Shown piece after piece: positions 52,080 through 61,826 of a stretch of 64,000 nt of DNA. The stretch's first letter is position 1; each line of letters opens with the position of its first letter. The notes under the pieces were generated by a model that was not told the origin of the DNA, did not search any database, and was given only the letters and a program-made list of their open reading frames with translations. The stretch comes from Rhodococcus sp. 06-462-5 (GTDB lineage Bacteria; Actinomycetota; Actinomycetes; Mycobacteriales; Mycobacteriaceae), in the NCBI RefSeq assembly GCF_002258315.1, contig NZ_NOYD01000012.1, positions 124,001 to 188,000 on the forward strand, read 5' to 3'. A program made the position numbers and the translations under genes.

Positions 52080-52469
52080 ATGGTTGCATCGACGCGCACT
52101 AGGTTCCAGCGATGGTCCGGCGGCATGCCCCTCGCCGTGCCCATTGCATTCGGAGCGGTACTGGTTGTTGCCGCCTTCGCCTCGAAACTCGGCGGCAGTT
52201 CGGTCTTCTTCTACTCCCCACTGGTATTCGTCACGACCGGCACGATGATCTGGCTCAAAGCACGTTCCGGCCCGGACAGAAGCGGCCGAGTTCACGCCGC
52301 TGTGGGATCGGCACTGCTGCTGGGATGCGGCGTCGTCGTCGCAGTGTGTGGTCTCGCAGGCGGTCTGATGCTGGACTCACCGACGTTCTGGGCGTCCATA
52401 GCCGTCGTTGCAGCAATTGCGGCACCGATCAGCGCAGGCATCAGTCCGTTCTCGTCGCCGAGGGGCTAG
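52080..52469 (+). CDS. Hypothetical four-span membrane protein
   Basis: 129 residues with about four hydrophobic segments and hardly any soluble part. It follows the AmaP-like gene by 24 bases on the same strand and is likely the third gene of this envelope module. I do not recognise a family. Its end converges on pnkp. Confidence 0.68.
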   Translation: MVASTRTRFQRWSGGMPLAVPIAFGAVLVVAAFASKLGGSSVFFYSPLVFVTTGTMIWLKARSGPDRSGRVHAAVGSALLLGCGVVVAVCGLAGGLMLDSPTFWASIAVVAAIAAPISAGISPFSSPRG

Positions 52470-52534
52470 TGCCTGCGGCAGTGGTGTGATCGAGTGCCCC
52501 AGGTGGCACTCGACCCCACCACTGCCCACGGCAC

Positions 52535-55060
52535 CTACAACCGCGGGTCGACCGGCTCGGATTCCAGTGCCAGGACCGCAAACACGGCCTGGTGGATGCG
52601 ATACAGCGGCTCACCGCGCACCGACCGACCCAGTGCTTCCATTCCCAGCGCATATTCGCGTAGCGCCATCGACTGCTTGTGTCCCACGTTTCGGTTGCGC
52701 AGTGCAGTCAGTCGATCCGGGTCGGTGTAGTCGGCACCGTAGATCAGCCGAAGGTACTCCCGGCCGCGAACCTTCGTGCCGGGCTGCATCTTTCCGCGTG
52801 GAGCGTTCGCTGCCGGTTTGACGACCATGCCCTCGCCGCCCTGCGCCGTCAACTCCTCCCACCACTTCTCCCCTGCCGCAACCGAATCCGGGTTCGACAG
52901 ATCGACTTCGATTCTCCGAGTGGTGGCGAACACCTCAGGGGCTGCTGCAACCAATCGGTCGGCGACGTCGAGGTGCCACGTGTGCGGACGATCCGCATAC
53001 GTCTCGACGTTCGACGCCAGCACCTGAAACGGCGCGATCCGAACTCCGTCGAGTCCGTCCGTCGGCCAGATGTACCGGCGATACGCGTCGGTGAACTCGC
53101 CCAAGTTGCCCTGCCGAACGGTGTTGCGTTCCTGCAACTCCTGCACAGCCAAACCGCGCGCTCCGGCCGATGCCAGGACCGCCGCTTCGGCCCCGAGATT
53201 CGCCCAGGACACCGCAGCGACCGCGGCGTACTCGGTCTTGATCAGGCCCTCCGCTTTGGCAGACCACGGCATCAGTTCGCAATCGAGAATCAGCCAGCTC
53301 GAGGCCAATTCGTCCCACACACCGGCCTTCTCGATCGCGTCGGACACCCCGGAGATCATCTCGCCGGTGAGCGACTCGTCGAACACCGGACGACCCGTCC
53401 GCGTGTACGCGGTGCCGCGCACTCCCTCCGGCGCATCGAACTTCTTTCGAGCGGTGGCTGAATCTCGACACACCACAACAACCACCCGCGAGCCCATGTG
53501 CTTCTCCTCGCAGATCACCGTCGACGCACCGAGCGCGCGATACGCGTCGAATGCCTCTGTCGGATACTCGAGATAACCCTCGCGCTCCGATGTTGCACTC
53601 GGAGCCATCGTCGGCGGCAGATAGTGCAGCCACTGCGGAGCCAGCGCGAACCGACTCATCACTTCCAGTGCGCCCGCGGCGTTCTCCGGCCGAACCGATA
53701 CCCGCCCACGCAGCGACGTCTCGACGCCAGTCGGGCCGATGACGTCGGACAGATCGAGCGATGCTGCATCCCGCGTGAACGTGCCCATCGGGCGGGCAGG
53801 CTCGTACCAGACCTTCTCGGCCGGAACCGACACCACCTCACGCTCCGGATAGCGCAGCGCCGTGAGCTTCCCACCGAAGACGCATCCCGTATCGAGGCAC
53901 GCAGTGTTGTTCTCCCACTCCACTTCCGGCACCGGCGTGTGCCCGTAGAGCACCGTCGCCGAGCCCCGATAGTCCTGCGCCCACGGATACCGCACCGGCA
54001 GGCCGAATTCGTCGGTCTCGCCGGTGGTATCTCCGTAGAGAGCAAAGCTTCGAACCCTGCCCGACGCCCTGTTGTGGTACTTCTCGATCAGTCCGGCGTG
54101 CGCCACGACGAGCTTGCCGCCGTCGAGCACGAGGTGCGCGACGAGGCCGTCGCAGAACTCGAGAACCTCTCGGCGGAACTCGTCGGATTCCGATTCGAGC
54201 TGTTCGAGGGTCTCGGCCAGACCGTGCGAGGTGGTCACCTTCCGCCCACGCAGTGCCTTGACGAGCTTGTTCTCGTGGTTACCCGGAACTGCCAATGCCG
54301 TTCCGGAACCGACCATTCCCATAACGAGCCGCAGGACTCCCACCGAGTCCGGTCCGCGATCGACGTAATCGCCGACGAACACCGCGGTACGACCGGCCGG
54401 TGGCGTCGCACCGACCGGGCGGCCGTCATCGTCCCGCTCGATCGCGTAACCCATTGTTGCGAGCAGGCTTTCGAGTTCCGTGAGGCAGCCGTGGATGTCG
54501 CCGATCACGTCGAAGGGGCCGGTGAGCTCCCGGCGATCACTGCGCAGCGGGGTGCGAACGAACGTCGCCGACGCTACCGCCTCGACACCGTCGAGTACGT
54601 GGACCGAGCGGAAACCTTCCTTGGACAGCCCTCGCATGGAGCGCTGCAACTGAGACTGCTGGCGACGCAGCACGTCTCGGCCGAACGTTCTGTCGGTTCG
54701 CTCCGCATTCCGCTGTGCACACACAGATTCCGGCACATCGAGTACGACGGCCACCGGGAGTACATCGTGTTCACGAGCCAACGCGATCAGTGCTCTACGC
54801 GCAGCCGGTTGGACGTTCGTCGCGTCGACGACGGTGAGCAGACCGGCCCGAAGCCTGGTTGCGACCAGGAATTCCAGCAGCGCGAACGCGTCCTTGGTTG
54901 CGCTCTGCAGATTGGGGTCGTTGCTCACCATGCCTCGGCAGGCATCACTGGACACCGTCTCGTACGGACCGAAGTGCTGCGCGGCGAACGACGACTTACC
55001 GGAGCCGCTGATACCCACGAGTACGACGAGGGACCGATCCGGAATGTCGAAGGTACTCAT
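52535..55060 (-). CDS. pnkp: Polynucleotide kinase-phosphatase-ligase (Pnkp)
   Basis: Trifunctional RNA repair enzyme of 841 residues. N-terminal kinase with GISGSGKSS (residues 16-24); central metallophosphatase (about 180-420) with DVIGDIHGCL, GDYVDRGPDS and GNHENKL; C-terminal ligase (about 480-841) with the nucleotidyl lysine in EEKHMGSR. It heals broken RNA ends: phosphorylates 5'-OH, removes 2',3'-phosphate and seals with Hen1 present. Its ATG overlaps the hen1 stop (ATGA), the standard Pnkp-Hen1 operon. Confidence 0.94.
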   Translation of the reverse strand: MSTFDIPDRSLVVLVGISGSGKSSFAAQHFGPYETVSSDACRGMVSNDPNLQSATKDAFALLEFLVATRLRAGLLTVVDATNVQPAARRALIALAREHDVLPVAVVLDVPESVCAQRNAERTDRTFGRDVLRRQQSQLQRSMRGLSKEGFRSVHVLDGVEAVASATFVRTPLRSDRRELTGPFDVIGDIHGCLTELESLLATMGYAIERDDDGRPVGATPPAGRTAVFVGDYVDRGPDSVGVLRLVMGMVGSGTALAVPGNHENKLVKALRGRKVTTSHGLAETLEQLESESDEFRREVLEFCDGLVAHLVLDGGKLVVAHAGLIEKYHNRASGRVRSFALYGDTTGETDEFGLPVRYPWAQDYRGSATVLYGHTPVPEVEWENNTACLDTGCVFGGKLTALRYPEREVVSVPAEKVWYEPARPMGTFTRDAASLDLSDVIGPTGVETSLRGRVSVRPENAAGALEVMSRFALAPQWLHYLPPTMAPSATSEREGYLEYPTEAFDAYRALGASTVICEEKHMGSRVVVVVCRDSATARKKFDAPEGVRGTAYTRTGRPVFDESLTGEMISGVSDAIEKAGVWDELASSWLILDCELMPWSAKAEGLIKTEYAAVAAVSWANLGAEAAVLASAGARGLAVQELQERNTVRQGNLGEFTDAYRRYIWPTDGLDGVRIAPFQVLASNVETYADRPHTWHLDVADRLVAAAPEVFATTRRIEVDLSNPDSVAAGEKWWEELTAQGGEGMVVKPAANAPRGKMQPGTKVRGREYLRLIYGADYTDPDRLTALRNRNVGHKQSMALREYALGMEALGRSVRGEPLYRIHQAVFAVLALESEPVDPRL

Positions 55061-56364
55061 CGGGACTTCTCCTCTCGGGTGAATACGGCCATCTGGGTCG
55101 GGGTGCCGTGCATGTCGTCGATGGGGCCGACTCCCTCGACGCGCACCGCATAGGCGTGTTCACGTGCCACCGACGAACACCATTGCTCGAACTGCGTGCG
55201 AGTGAACTCGAATCGGTGATCGACGTGACGGAAGGCTCCCGGTTCGAGACCGGGATAGAGCACGTTGTACTCGGAGTTGGGTGTGGTGACGAGAACCGTT
55301 CGCGGACGCGCCTGAAGAAACACCGAGCGCACCAGCGCCGGGAGCCGGTCGAGGTCGACGTGTTCGATGACCTCCATGAGCACCATTGCGTCGAATCCGT
55401 GCAACCGAACGTCGCGGTACGTGGCCGAGGACTGGAGCAGCTCGATCCGAGCGCGCTGCCGATCGGACATGTCGTCCAGACGCAGCCTGCGCTGAGCCTT
55501 GGCAAGTGCGCGATCACTCACGTCGGCACCGACAATACGCTCGAAATCGTTGGTTGAGAACAGCTCTCGCAGCAGTCGACCCTCACCGCAACCGAGATCG
55601 ATCACCGACTTCGCGCCGACGCCTGCCAGAGCCGCCAGTACGGCACGCACCCGCTGCTCAGCCAACGTCGGATCTCTCGGCGTTGCAACGTCGTCGGGCA
55701 CATCCGGGACGAGCCGGTCCAACGCAGACGCCACCAGTTCGCGACGGTGCGCCAGGTAGCGGGACGCGATCAATGCTGATTCCGGGTGATCTCCCAGCCA
55801 ATCCCCTGCTGCGCGAACGAGTTTGTCGGCCTCGTCCTCGCCCACCCAGTAGTGCTTGGCGTCGTCGAGGACCGGAAGAAGGACGTACAGGTGCCGCAGC
55901 GCGGCCGACAGCGTGAACGTGCCGGTGAGAACGAGGTCGATGTATTCGGAGTCGCCCCAGCGCGGTTGCGTCGAATCGAGCGGAATGGGCGTCGCGCCCA
56001 CAATCCATCCGAGGGGACCGAAGAGCCGACCCGCGAGATCGTTTCCGCCGCGCGACGGCGCGGCCGGCATCGAGATCGTCAGATCGATTGCAGCAGAAAC
56101 CAATTCAGGTCTACCGGTGCACACGCCGGCGAGCGTCTGCTTGAACAGTCGCGACAGTGCCACCGCCAGTCCCGAGGCTGCGTCGGCATCGACGAGAACT
56201 GCGACTGTGGTGCGCGTGGCCGAGACTTCCGGGTACAGCACGGTCGTGTTGCCCATCGGCAGGTTTCGCGTCTGCACGCGATCGGGGTGCTTGTGCAACA
56301 AATACCCGATGTCGGAGGCGTCCGGGAAATCGGTTGTGGCATTTGCAGTCACGGTCAGTAGCAC
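55057..56364 (-). CDS. hen1: 3' terminal RNA ribose 2'-O-methyltransferase Hen1
   Basis: 435 residues starting at a GTG. The N-terminal half (about 1-200) is the domain that activates Pnkp ligase; the C-terminal half is an S-adenosylmethionine methyltransferase with IDLGCGEGRLLREL and the Hen1 metal motif EVIEHVDLDRL, plus H in FRHVDHRFEFTR. It marks repaired RNA so that the same site cannot be cut again, as known for bacterial Hen1. First gene of the operon; a TANNNT box 7 bases before the GTG suggests a leaderless mRNA. Confidence 0.94.
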   Translation of the reverse strand: MLLTVTANATTDFPDASDIGYLLHKHPDRVQTRNLPMGNTTVLYPEVSATRTTVAVLVDADAASGLAVALSRLFKQTLAGVCTGRPELVSAAIDLTISMPAAPSRGGNDLAGRLFGPLGWIVGATPIPLDSTQPRWGDSEYIDLVLTGTFTLSAALRHLYVLLPVLDDAKHYWVGEDEADKLVRAAGDWLGDHPESALIASRYLAHRRELVASALDRLVPDVPDDVATPRDPTLAEQRVRAVLAALAGVGAKSVIDLGCGEGRLLRELFSTNDFERIVGADVSDRALAKAQRRLRLDDMSDRQRARIELLQSSATYRDVRLHGFDAMVLMEVIEHVDLDRLPALVRSVFLQARPRTVLVTTPNSEYNVLYPGLEPGAFRHVDHRFEFTRTQFEQWCSSVAREHAYAVRVEGVGPIDDMHGTPTQMAVFTREEKSR

Positions 56365-56371
56365 CGCAGCG

Positions 56372-56377
56372 ACGTTA
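56372..56377 (-). promoter_or_regulatory. -10 candidate for leaderless hen1-pnkp mRNA
   Basis: On the minus strand TAACGT fits TANNNT and lies 7 bases before the GTG of hen1, the spacing expected when transcription starts at the first codon. No ribosome site is seen. Weak but consistent evidence for a leaderless transcript. Confidence 0.4.
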
Positions 56378-56429
56378 CGGGAGCGGGGCGTCCGACGCGT
56401 CCCATTTTCCGGGTGCCACCTCGGGCCGC

Positions 56430-56476
56430 GTCAATGGACCACTGCATACGTCTGAGCGGTGCAAGGGTCCATTCAC
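56430..56476. repeat. Interspersed palindrome family 1, copy 4 (tuf-hen1 gap)
   Basis: Arms 56430-56446 and 56460-56476 pair with a few mismatches around TACGTCTGAGCGG. It begins 66 bases upstream of the hen1 start, so it might affect hen1 as well. Confidence 0.88.
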
Positions 56477-56503
56477 CCACCGTGGGTGGCCGCATCGGGC
56501 CGC

Positions 56504-56550
56504 GTGAATGAACCACTGCATACGTCTGAGCGGTGCAATGGTCCATTGAC
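56504..56550. repeat. Interspersed palindrome family 1, copy 5 (3' of tuf)
   Basis: Arms 56504-56520 and 56534-56550 around the same TACGTCTGAGCGG loop. It lies beyond the tuf terminator, 74 bases in phase from copy 4. Confidence 0.88.
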
Positions 56551-56570
56551 GCCAACGGGGGGCGAACGCA

Positions 56571-56606
56571 AAAGCGGCACCCACCCTTTCGGGTGAGTGC
56601 CGCTTT
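56571..56606 (-). terminator. tuf intrinsic terminator
   Basis: AAAGCGGCAC / GTGCCGCTTT with inner CACCC/GGGTG pairing and a TTTC loop: a near-perfect stem ending in a U-run on the tuf transcript, starting 23 bases after the stop. Confidence 0.9.
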
Positions 56607-56629
56607 CAGGTACAGCTGGTGGAACTAGA

Positions 56630-57820
56630 TCACTTGACGATCTTCGTGACGCGACCGGCTCCGACGGTACGACCGCCCTCACGGATTGCGAAACGGAGGC
56701 CGACATCCATGGCGACCGGCTGGATCAGCGTGACGGACATCTCGGTGTTGTCACCGGGCATGACCATCTCGGTGCCCTCGGGAAGGGTCACAACGCCCGT
56801 AACGTCCGTGGTACGGAAGTAGAACTGCGGGCGGTAGTTGTTGAAGAACGGCGTGTGGCGGCCGCCCTCGTCCTTCGAGAGGATGTAAGCGTTGCCCTCG
56901 AACTCCGTGTGGGGAGTCGTGGTGCCCGGCTTGATGATGACCTGTCCACGCTCGACGTCTTCGCGCTTGATGCCACGAACGAGGAGGCCGACGTTGTCGC
57001 CTGCCTGACCCGAGTCGAGCAGCTTGCGGAACATTTCGATTCCGGTGACGGTGGTCTTGGTCGAGCCGGGGCGGATGCCGACGATCTCGACCTCTTCGTT
57101 GACGTTGACCGAGCCGCGCTCGATACGTCCGGTGACCACGGTGCCACGGCCGGTGATGGTGAAGACGTCCTCGACGGGCATGAGGAACGGCTTGTCGGTC
57201 TCACGGACCGGGTCCGGGACGGAATCGTCGACGGCCTGCATGAGCTCCAGAACCGACTCGCCCCACTTCTCGTCACCCTCGAGTGCCTTGAGTGCGGAGA
57301 CCTTGATGACCGGTGCGTCCTCGTCGAACTCCTGCGAAGCGAGGAGCTCGCGGACCTCCATCTCGACGAGCTCGATGATCTCGTCGTCGTCGACCATGTC
57401 GGCCTTGTTCAGTGCGACCAGGATGTACGGAACACCGACCTGGCGGGCGAGCAGCACGTGCTCGCGGGTCTGCGGCATCGGGCCGTCGGTTGCTGCAACG
57501 ACGAGGATTGCGCCGTCCATCTGTGCCGCGCCGGTGATCATGTTCTTGATGTAGTCGGCGTGACCCGGTGCATCGACGTGCGCGTAGTGGCGCTTCTCGG
57601 TCTGGTACTCGACGTGGGAGATGTTGATCGTGATACCACGAGCCTTCTCCTCCGGAGCCTTGTCGATCTGATCGAAAGCCGATGCCTCGTTCAGGTCCGG
57701 GAACTTGTCGTGCAGAACCTTGGTGATTGCAGCCGTCAGCGTCGTCTTACCGTGGTCAACGTGACCGATGGTGCCGATGTTGACGTGCGGCTTCGTCCGA
57801 TCGAACTTCGCCTTCGCCAC
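56630..57820 (-). CDS. tuf: Translation elongation factor Tu
   Basis: Delivers aminoacyl-tRNA to the ribosome. 396 residues from the GTG at 57820 ([27 protein letters not shown]), preceded by AGGAGG. G motifs [16 protein letters not shown] and NKAD, and the C-terminal EF-Tu domains, are complete. Last gene of the str operon, 102 bases after fusA, followed by its own terminator. Confidence 0.98.
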   Translation of the reverse strand: MAKAKFDRTKPHVNIGTIGHVDHGKTTLTAAITKVLHDKFPDLNEASAFDQIDKAPEEKARGITINISHVEYQTEKRHYAHVDAPGHADYIKNMITGAAQMDGAILVVAATDGPMPQTREHVLLARQVGVPYILVALNKADMVDDDEIIELVEMEVRELLASQEFDEDAPVIKVSALKALEGDEKWGESVLELMQAVDDSVPDPVRETDKPFLMPVEDVFTITGRGTVVTGRIERGSVNVNEEVEIVGIRPGSTKTTVTGIEMFRKLLDSGQAGDNVGLLVRGIKREDVERGQVIIKPGTTTPHTEFEGNAYILSKDEGGRHTPFFNNYRPQFYFRTTDVTGVVTLPEGTEMVMPGDNTEMSVTLIQPVAMDVGLRFAIREGGRTVGAGRVTKIVK

Positions 57821-57922
57821 TGTGTGTCCTCCTGGACTGATCTGTGCGTACCCCTGCGGGGCATGCACGCGTATGTGTTGTTTCTTATTACAGGTCGAGC
57901 GTGGTCCAGCAAGCGGAGAGAA

Positions 57923-60025
57923 TTACTCTCCGTTCACCTTCGCGATGATTTCCTTCGCGACGTTCGCGGGAACTTCTGCGTACGAATCGAAGACCATGGA
58001 GTAGTTTGCGCGGCCCTGTGTCTTCGACCGAAGGTCTCCGATGTAGCCGAACATCTCCGACAGCGGAACCAGTGCCTTGACGATACGGGCACCGCTGCGT
58101 TCCTCCATGGCCTGAATCTGACCACGGCGGGAGTTCAGGTCGCCGATGACCTCACCCATGTAATCCTCGGGCGTGATGACCTCGACGGCCATGACGGGTT
58201 CGAGAATGACGGGGCTGGCCTTGCGGGCGGCTTCCTTGAACGCTTGTGAGCCGGCGACCTTGAAGGCCATTTCCGACGAGTCGACGTCGTGGTACGCACC
58301 GTCGAGCAGTGTGACCTTGACGTTGACCAGGGGGTATCCGGCGAGAACACCGTACTGCATGGCGTCCTGAGCACCTGCGTCGACCGAGGGGATGTACTCC
58401 CTGGGCACACGACCACCGGAGACCTTGTTCTCGAACTCGTAGGTCGCACCGTCTTCGCCCTCGAAAGGCTCGAGCTTGATGATGACCTTCGCGAACTGGC
58501 CGGAGCCACCGGTCTGCTTCTTGTGGGTGTAGTCGTGCTTCTCGACCGTCTTGCGGATGGTCTCGCGGTACGCGACCTGCGGCTTGCCGACGTTTGCCTC
58601 GACCTTGAACTCGCGACGCATACGGTCGACGAGGATGTCGAGGTGCAGCTCGCCCATGCCGCCGATGACGGTCTGGCCGGTGTCCTCGTCCAGCTTCACC
58701 GAGAAGGTGGGATCCTCTTCGGCGAGCTTCTGGATCGCTGTTCCCAGCTTCTCCTGGTCGGACTTGGTCTTCGGCTCGATCGAGACCTGGATGACCGGGT
58801 CCGGGAAGCTCATGGACTCGAGGATGATCTGGTTCTGCGGATCGCAGAGCGTGTCACCCGTCGTGGTGTCCTTGAGGCCGATGACGGCGTAGATGTGACC
58901 GGCAGATGCGGTCGCGATCGCGTTCTCCTTGTTGGAGTGCATCTGGAAGAGCTTGCCCAGACGCTCCTTCTTGCCCTTGGTCGAGTTGATGACCTGAGCG
59001 CCGGAGTCGACCTTGCCCGAGTACACCCGGACGTAGGTCAGCTTGCCGAAGAAGGGGTGAGTCGCGATCTTGAACGCGAGAGCTGCGAACGGCTCGTCGG
59101 CGGACGGCTTGCGAGTGATCTCCTTCTCCTCGTCGCCGACGGCGTGTCCGATGGTCTCGGCAACGTCGAGGGGAGACGGGAGGTAGTCGATGACCGCGTC
59201 GAGCATGGGCTGAACGCCCTTGTTCTTGAACGCGGATCCACACAGGATCGGGTACAGCTCGCTGTTGACCGTCATCTTGCGGATGGCGCCCTTGATCTCG
59301 TCGATCGTGAGCTCTTCGCCACCGAAGTGCTTCTCCAGAAGCGCTTCGTCGGACTCGGCCACGGTCTCGAGCAGCATGGTGCGGTACTCGTCCGCGCGCT
59401 CCTTGAGGTTTTCCGGGATCTCCTGGATCTCGTACTTCTCGCCGAGCTTGGTCTCGCCACTCCACACGAGAGCCTTCATCTGCACGAGGTCGATGACGCC
59501 CTCGAAGTCGTTCTCGGCACCGATGGGCAGCTGGATGACCAGCGGCTTGGCACCGAGACGATCGATGATGGTCTGCACGGTGTAGTAGAAGTCCGCGCCG
59601 AGCTTGTCCATCTTGTTGACGAAGCAGATGCGCGGCACGTCGTACTTGTCGGCCTGACGCCACACCTGCTCGGACTGCGGCTCGACACCTTCTTTGCCGT
59701 CGAACACTGCGACGGCGCCGTCGAGGACGCGGAGCGAACGCTCCACCTCGACGGTGAAGTCGACGTGACCGGGGGTGTCGATGATGTTGATCTGGTTGTC
59801 GTTCCAGAAGCACGTCGTGGCAGCAGAGGTGATCGTGATGCCACGCTCCTGCTCCTGCTCCATCCAGTCCATGGTGGCTGCGCCATCGTGAACTTCACCG
59901 ATCTTGTAGGAGATACCGGTGTAGAAGAGGATGCGTTCGGTAGTGGTGGTCTTGCCGGCATCGATGTGGGCCATGATGCCGATGTTGCGGACCTTGTTGA
60001 GGTCGGTCAGCACGTCCTGTGCCAC
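57923..60025 (-). CDS. fusA: Translation elongation factor G
   Basis: GTPase driving ribosomal translocation. 700 residues, the usual length; GTP motifs [27 protein letters not shown] and NKMDK are clear, and domains II-V are complete. Third gene of the str operon, 95 bases after rpsG. Confidence 0.98.
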   Translation of the reverse strand: MAQDVLTDLNKVRNIGIMAHIDAGKTTTTERILFYTGISYKIGEVHDGAATMDWMEQEQERGITITSAATTCFWNDNQINIIDTPGHVDFTVEVERSLRVLDGAVAVFDGKEGVEPQSEQVWRQADKYDVPRICFVNKMDKLGADFYYTVQTIIDRLGAKPLVIQLPIGAENDFEGVIDLVQMKALVWSGETKLGEKYEIQEIPENLKERADEYRTMLLETVAESDEALLEKHFGGEELTIDEIKGAIRKMTVNSELYPILCGSAFKNKGVQPMLDAVIDYLPSPLDVAETIGHAVGDEEKEITRKPSADEPFAALAFKIATHPFFGKLTYVRVYSGKVDSGAQVINSTKGKKERLGKLFQMHSNKENAIATASAGHIYAVIGLKDTTTGDTLCDPQNQIILESMSFPDPVIQVSIEPKTKSDQEKLGTAIQKLAEEDPTFSVKLDEDTGQTVIGGMGELHLDILVDRMRREFKVEANVGKPQVAYRETIRKTVEKHDYTHKKQTGGSGQFAKVIIKLEPFEGEDGATYEFENKVSGGRVPREYIPSVDAGAQDAMQYGVLAGYPLVNVKVTLLDGAYHDVDSSEMAFKVAGSQAFKEAARKASPVILEPVMAVEVITPEDYMGEVIGDLNSRRGQIQAMEERSGARIVKALVPLSEMFGYIGDLRSKTQGRANYSMVFDSYAEVPANVAKEIIAKVNGE

Positions 60026-60120
60026 GAGTTAACCCGCCTTGGTGTTGGAAGAGGTATTGCCTGAGCTGATCAACGCTCCGGCGGCATCGGATAGTTCCGA
60101 GTGCCGCCCGAGCGAGGGGA

Positions 60121-60591
60121 TCACCAGCGGTAGTGGGCGAACGCCTTGTTGGCTTCGGCCATCTTGTGAGTGTCCTCGCGACGCTTCACAGCGGCACCGA
60201 GGCCGTTGCTGGCGTCGAGCAACTCGTTTGCCAGACGCTCGACCATGGTCTTCTCACGACGAGCGCGCGAGAACGTGACCAGCCAGCGCAGTGCCAGCGT
60301 GGTGGAACGGCCGGGACGAACCTCGACGGGCACCTGGTAGGTGGCGCCACCGACGCGACGGCTGCGAACCTCGAGGGCCGGCTTGACGTTGTCGAGTGCA
60401 CGCTTGAGCGTGACGACGGGGTCGGTGCCGGTCTTCTCGCGAGCCTGCTCGAGCGCCTGGTAGACGATGCGCTCTGCGGTCGACTTCTTGCCGTCGAGAA
60501 GGATCTTGTTGACGAGCTGCGTGACCAACGGCGATCCGTATACCGGGTCGTTGATCAGCGGCCGCTTGGGTGCTGGGCCCTTGCGTGGCAT
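60121..60591 (-). CDS. rpsG: 30S ribosomal protein S7
   Basis: 156 residues starting [20 protein letters not shown]; binds 16S rRNA in the 30S head. The longer open frame to 60693 overlaps rpsL and is not used: the ATG at 60591 begins one base after the rpsL stop. Ends [12 protein letters not shown] as in actinobacterial S7. Confidence 0.98.
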   Translation of the reverse strand: MPRKGPAPKRPLINDPVYGSPLVTQLVNKILLDGKKSTAERIVYQALEQAREKTGTDPVVTLKRALDNVKPALEVRSRRVGGATYQVPVEVRPGRSTTLALRWLVTFSRARREKTMVERLANELLDASNGLGAAVKRREDTHKMAEANKAFAHYRW

Positions 60592-60592
60592 A

Positions 60593-60967
60593 TCAGCTCT
60601 TCTCCTTCTTGGCTCCGTAGCGGCTGCGAGCCTGCTTGCGGTTCTTGACACCCTGGGTGTCGAGCGAGCCGCGGATGATCTTGTAACGCACACCCGGGAG
60701 GTCCTTCACACGACCACCGCGAACGAGCACCATCGAGTGCTCCTGCAGGTTGTGACCCTCACCGGGGATGTATGCGGTGACCTCGACCGAGGAGGTCAGG
60801 CGAACACGCGCGACCTTACGGAGAGCGGAGTTCGGCTTCTTGGGGGTGGTGGTGTACACGCGAGTGCACACGCCACGGCGCTGTGGACTGCCCTTGAGGG
60901 CAGCGGTCTTCAGTTTCGCGACCTTGTCGGTGCGTCCCTTACGGACCAGCTGGTTGATCGTTGGCAT
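60593..60967 (-). CDS. rpsL: 30S ribosomal protein S12
   Basis: 124 residues. The streptomycin-site lysines are in the sensitive (wild-type) form: [10 protein letters not shown] (K43 region) and [12 protein letters not shown] (K88 region). First gene of rpsL-rpsG-fusA-tuf. Confidence 0.98.
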   Translation of the reverse strand: MPTINQLVRKGRTDKVAKLKTAALKGSPQRRGVCTRVYTTTPKKPNSALRKVARVRLTSSVEVTAYIPGEGHNLQEHSMVLVRGGRVKDLPGVRYKIIRGSLDTQGVKNRKQARSRYGAKKEKS

Positions 60968-61206
60968 AAACCGGCTTTCTTCGTGTCGATAAACAGGGAT
61001 CTAGCAGTTGGAGCAAGAGAACACTGCTCCTCACCCGGTACTGCTGCTGCTCCAGTACTGCTATCGCGGGTCTCTTGCACCCCGCGGTCGGGTGTGTCGC
61101 ATACCCCCACACGTCCAGCCGGTTGCGCGCTCTTCGAGCGAACGTGCGCACGGCTGTACCTCGCATAGGCACACAAACGTTCCGGCCAGGCCGGACACGA
61201 CCCATA

Positions 61207-61236
61207 ACGATACCCGGCGGCGTCACCTCGGGTCAA
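61207..61236 (-). promoter_or_regulatory. str operon promoter candidate
   Basis: On the minus strand, -35 TTGACC (61236-61231) and -10 TATCGT (61212-61207) are 18 bases apart. A start near 61200 would give a leader of about 230 bases before rpsL; two leader hairpins are possible (GGAGCA/TGCTCC at 61010-61030 and GTACTG/CAGTAC at 61038-61058). The intergenic region 60968-61260 has no supported gene. Confidence 0.55.
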
Positions 61237-61260
61237 AACACCCCTCGCGTGGGTACGCGA

Positions 61261-61788
61261 TCACCGACTGAGGTTCAGCGTGAGATCGGCGAGCTCCGCT
61301 GCGGCCTGGCACGGATCGGGGTGGGCGGCGTCCGGTTGGTACTGCACCCACCACCCGAAGATGCCGTCCCGATCCGCCCCGGCCGAGACGCCACACGACG
61401 CCGAATCGTCGGGACGCTGAGCCTGGATTGCCTTGCGGCCCTGCACCGTTGTGTCGGTGACGGTGTACATCATCTTTTCGTCGGCGGCTCGTTCTGCCGC
61501 CAGAGTGCCGGACTCGAACCAGTTGAACGTCACCTTCACCGTGCCCGCGGAACCGACGAGATCCCACCGACAGATGGCCCCGAAGAAGCCACGTTCGATG
61601 GCGTCGGCACCGGTCGTCTCGGCGATCTGGTCGTCGGAGACGGCATCGCACTCGGTCAACAATCTGGTGAATTCTCGGCCATCGGATCCGGCGAAGCTCG
61701 CCGGTCTCGCGGTTCCCTCGACGGTCTGGGCGCAGCCGGCAACGAGCAACAGGGTCGACGCCGCCGCGATCACTCGTCTGCGGGTCAT
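61261..61788 (-). CDS. DUF3558 lipoprotein
   Basis: 175 residues. Basic start MTRRRVIAAAS, hydrophobic core and lipobox LVAGC mark an exported lipoprotein; the rest is a DUF3558-type domain, with conserved cysteines in LTECDAVSDDQ, AICRWDLV and the C-terminal DPCQAAAEL. I use the ATG at 61788, which opens a clean signal peptide; an ATG at 61809 overlaps the previous stop but is inside a 21-bp duplication. Function unknown; related to the gene directly upstream. Confidence 0.85.
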   Translation of the reverse strand: MTRRRVIAAASTLLLVAGCAQTVEGTARPASFAGSDGREFTRLLTECDAVSDDQIAETTGADAIERGFFGAICRWDLVGSAGTVKVTFNWFESGTLAAERAADEKMMYTVTDTTVQGRKAIQAQRPDDSASCGVSAGADRDGIFGWWVQYQPDAAHPDPCQAAAELADLTLNLSR

Positions 61789-61826
61789 TGCTTGCGCTCC
61801 ACTGGTCATTGCTTGCGCTCCACTGT
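61785..61826. repeat. 21-bp tandem duplication at the junction of the two DUF3558 genes
   Basis: Two copies of TCATTGCTTGCGCTCCACTG(G/T), at 61785-61805 and 61806-61826, cover the stop of one gene and the start of the next, making two ATGs available for the downstream gene. Confidence 0.9.

Noticed and set aside
56355..56706. Several small open frames near tuf with similar peptides
   Set aside because: Again translations of repeat family 1 and the tuf terminator.
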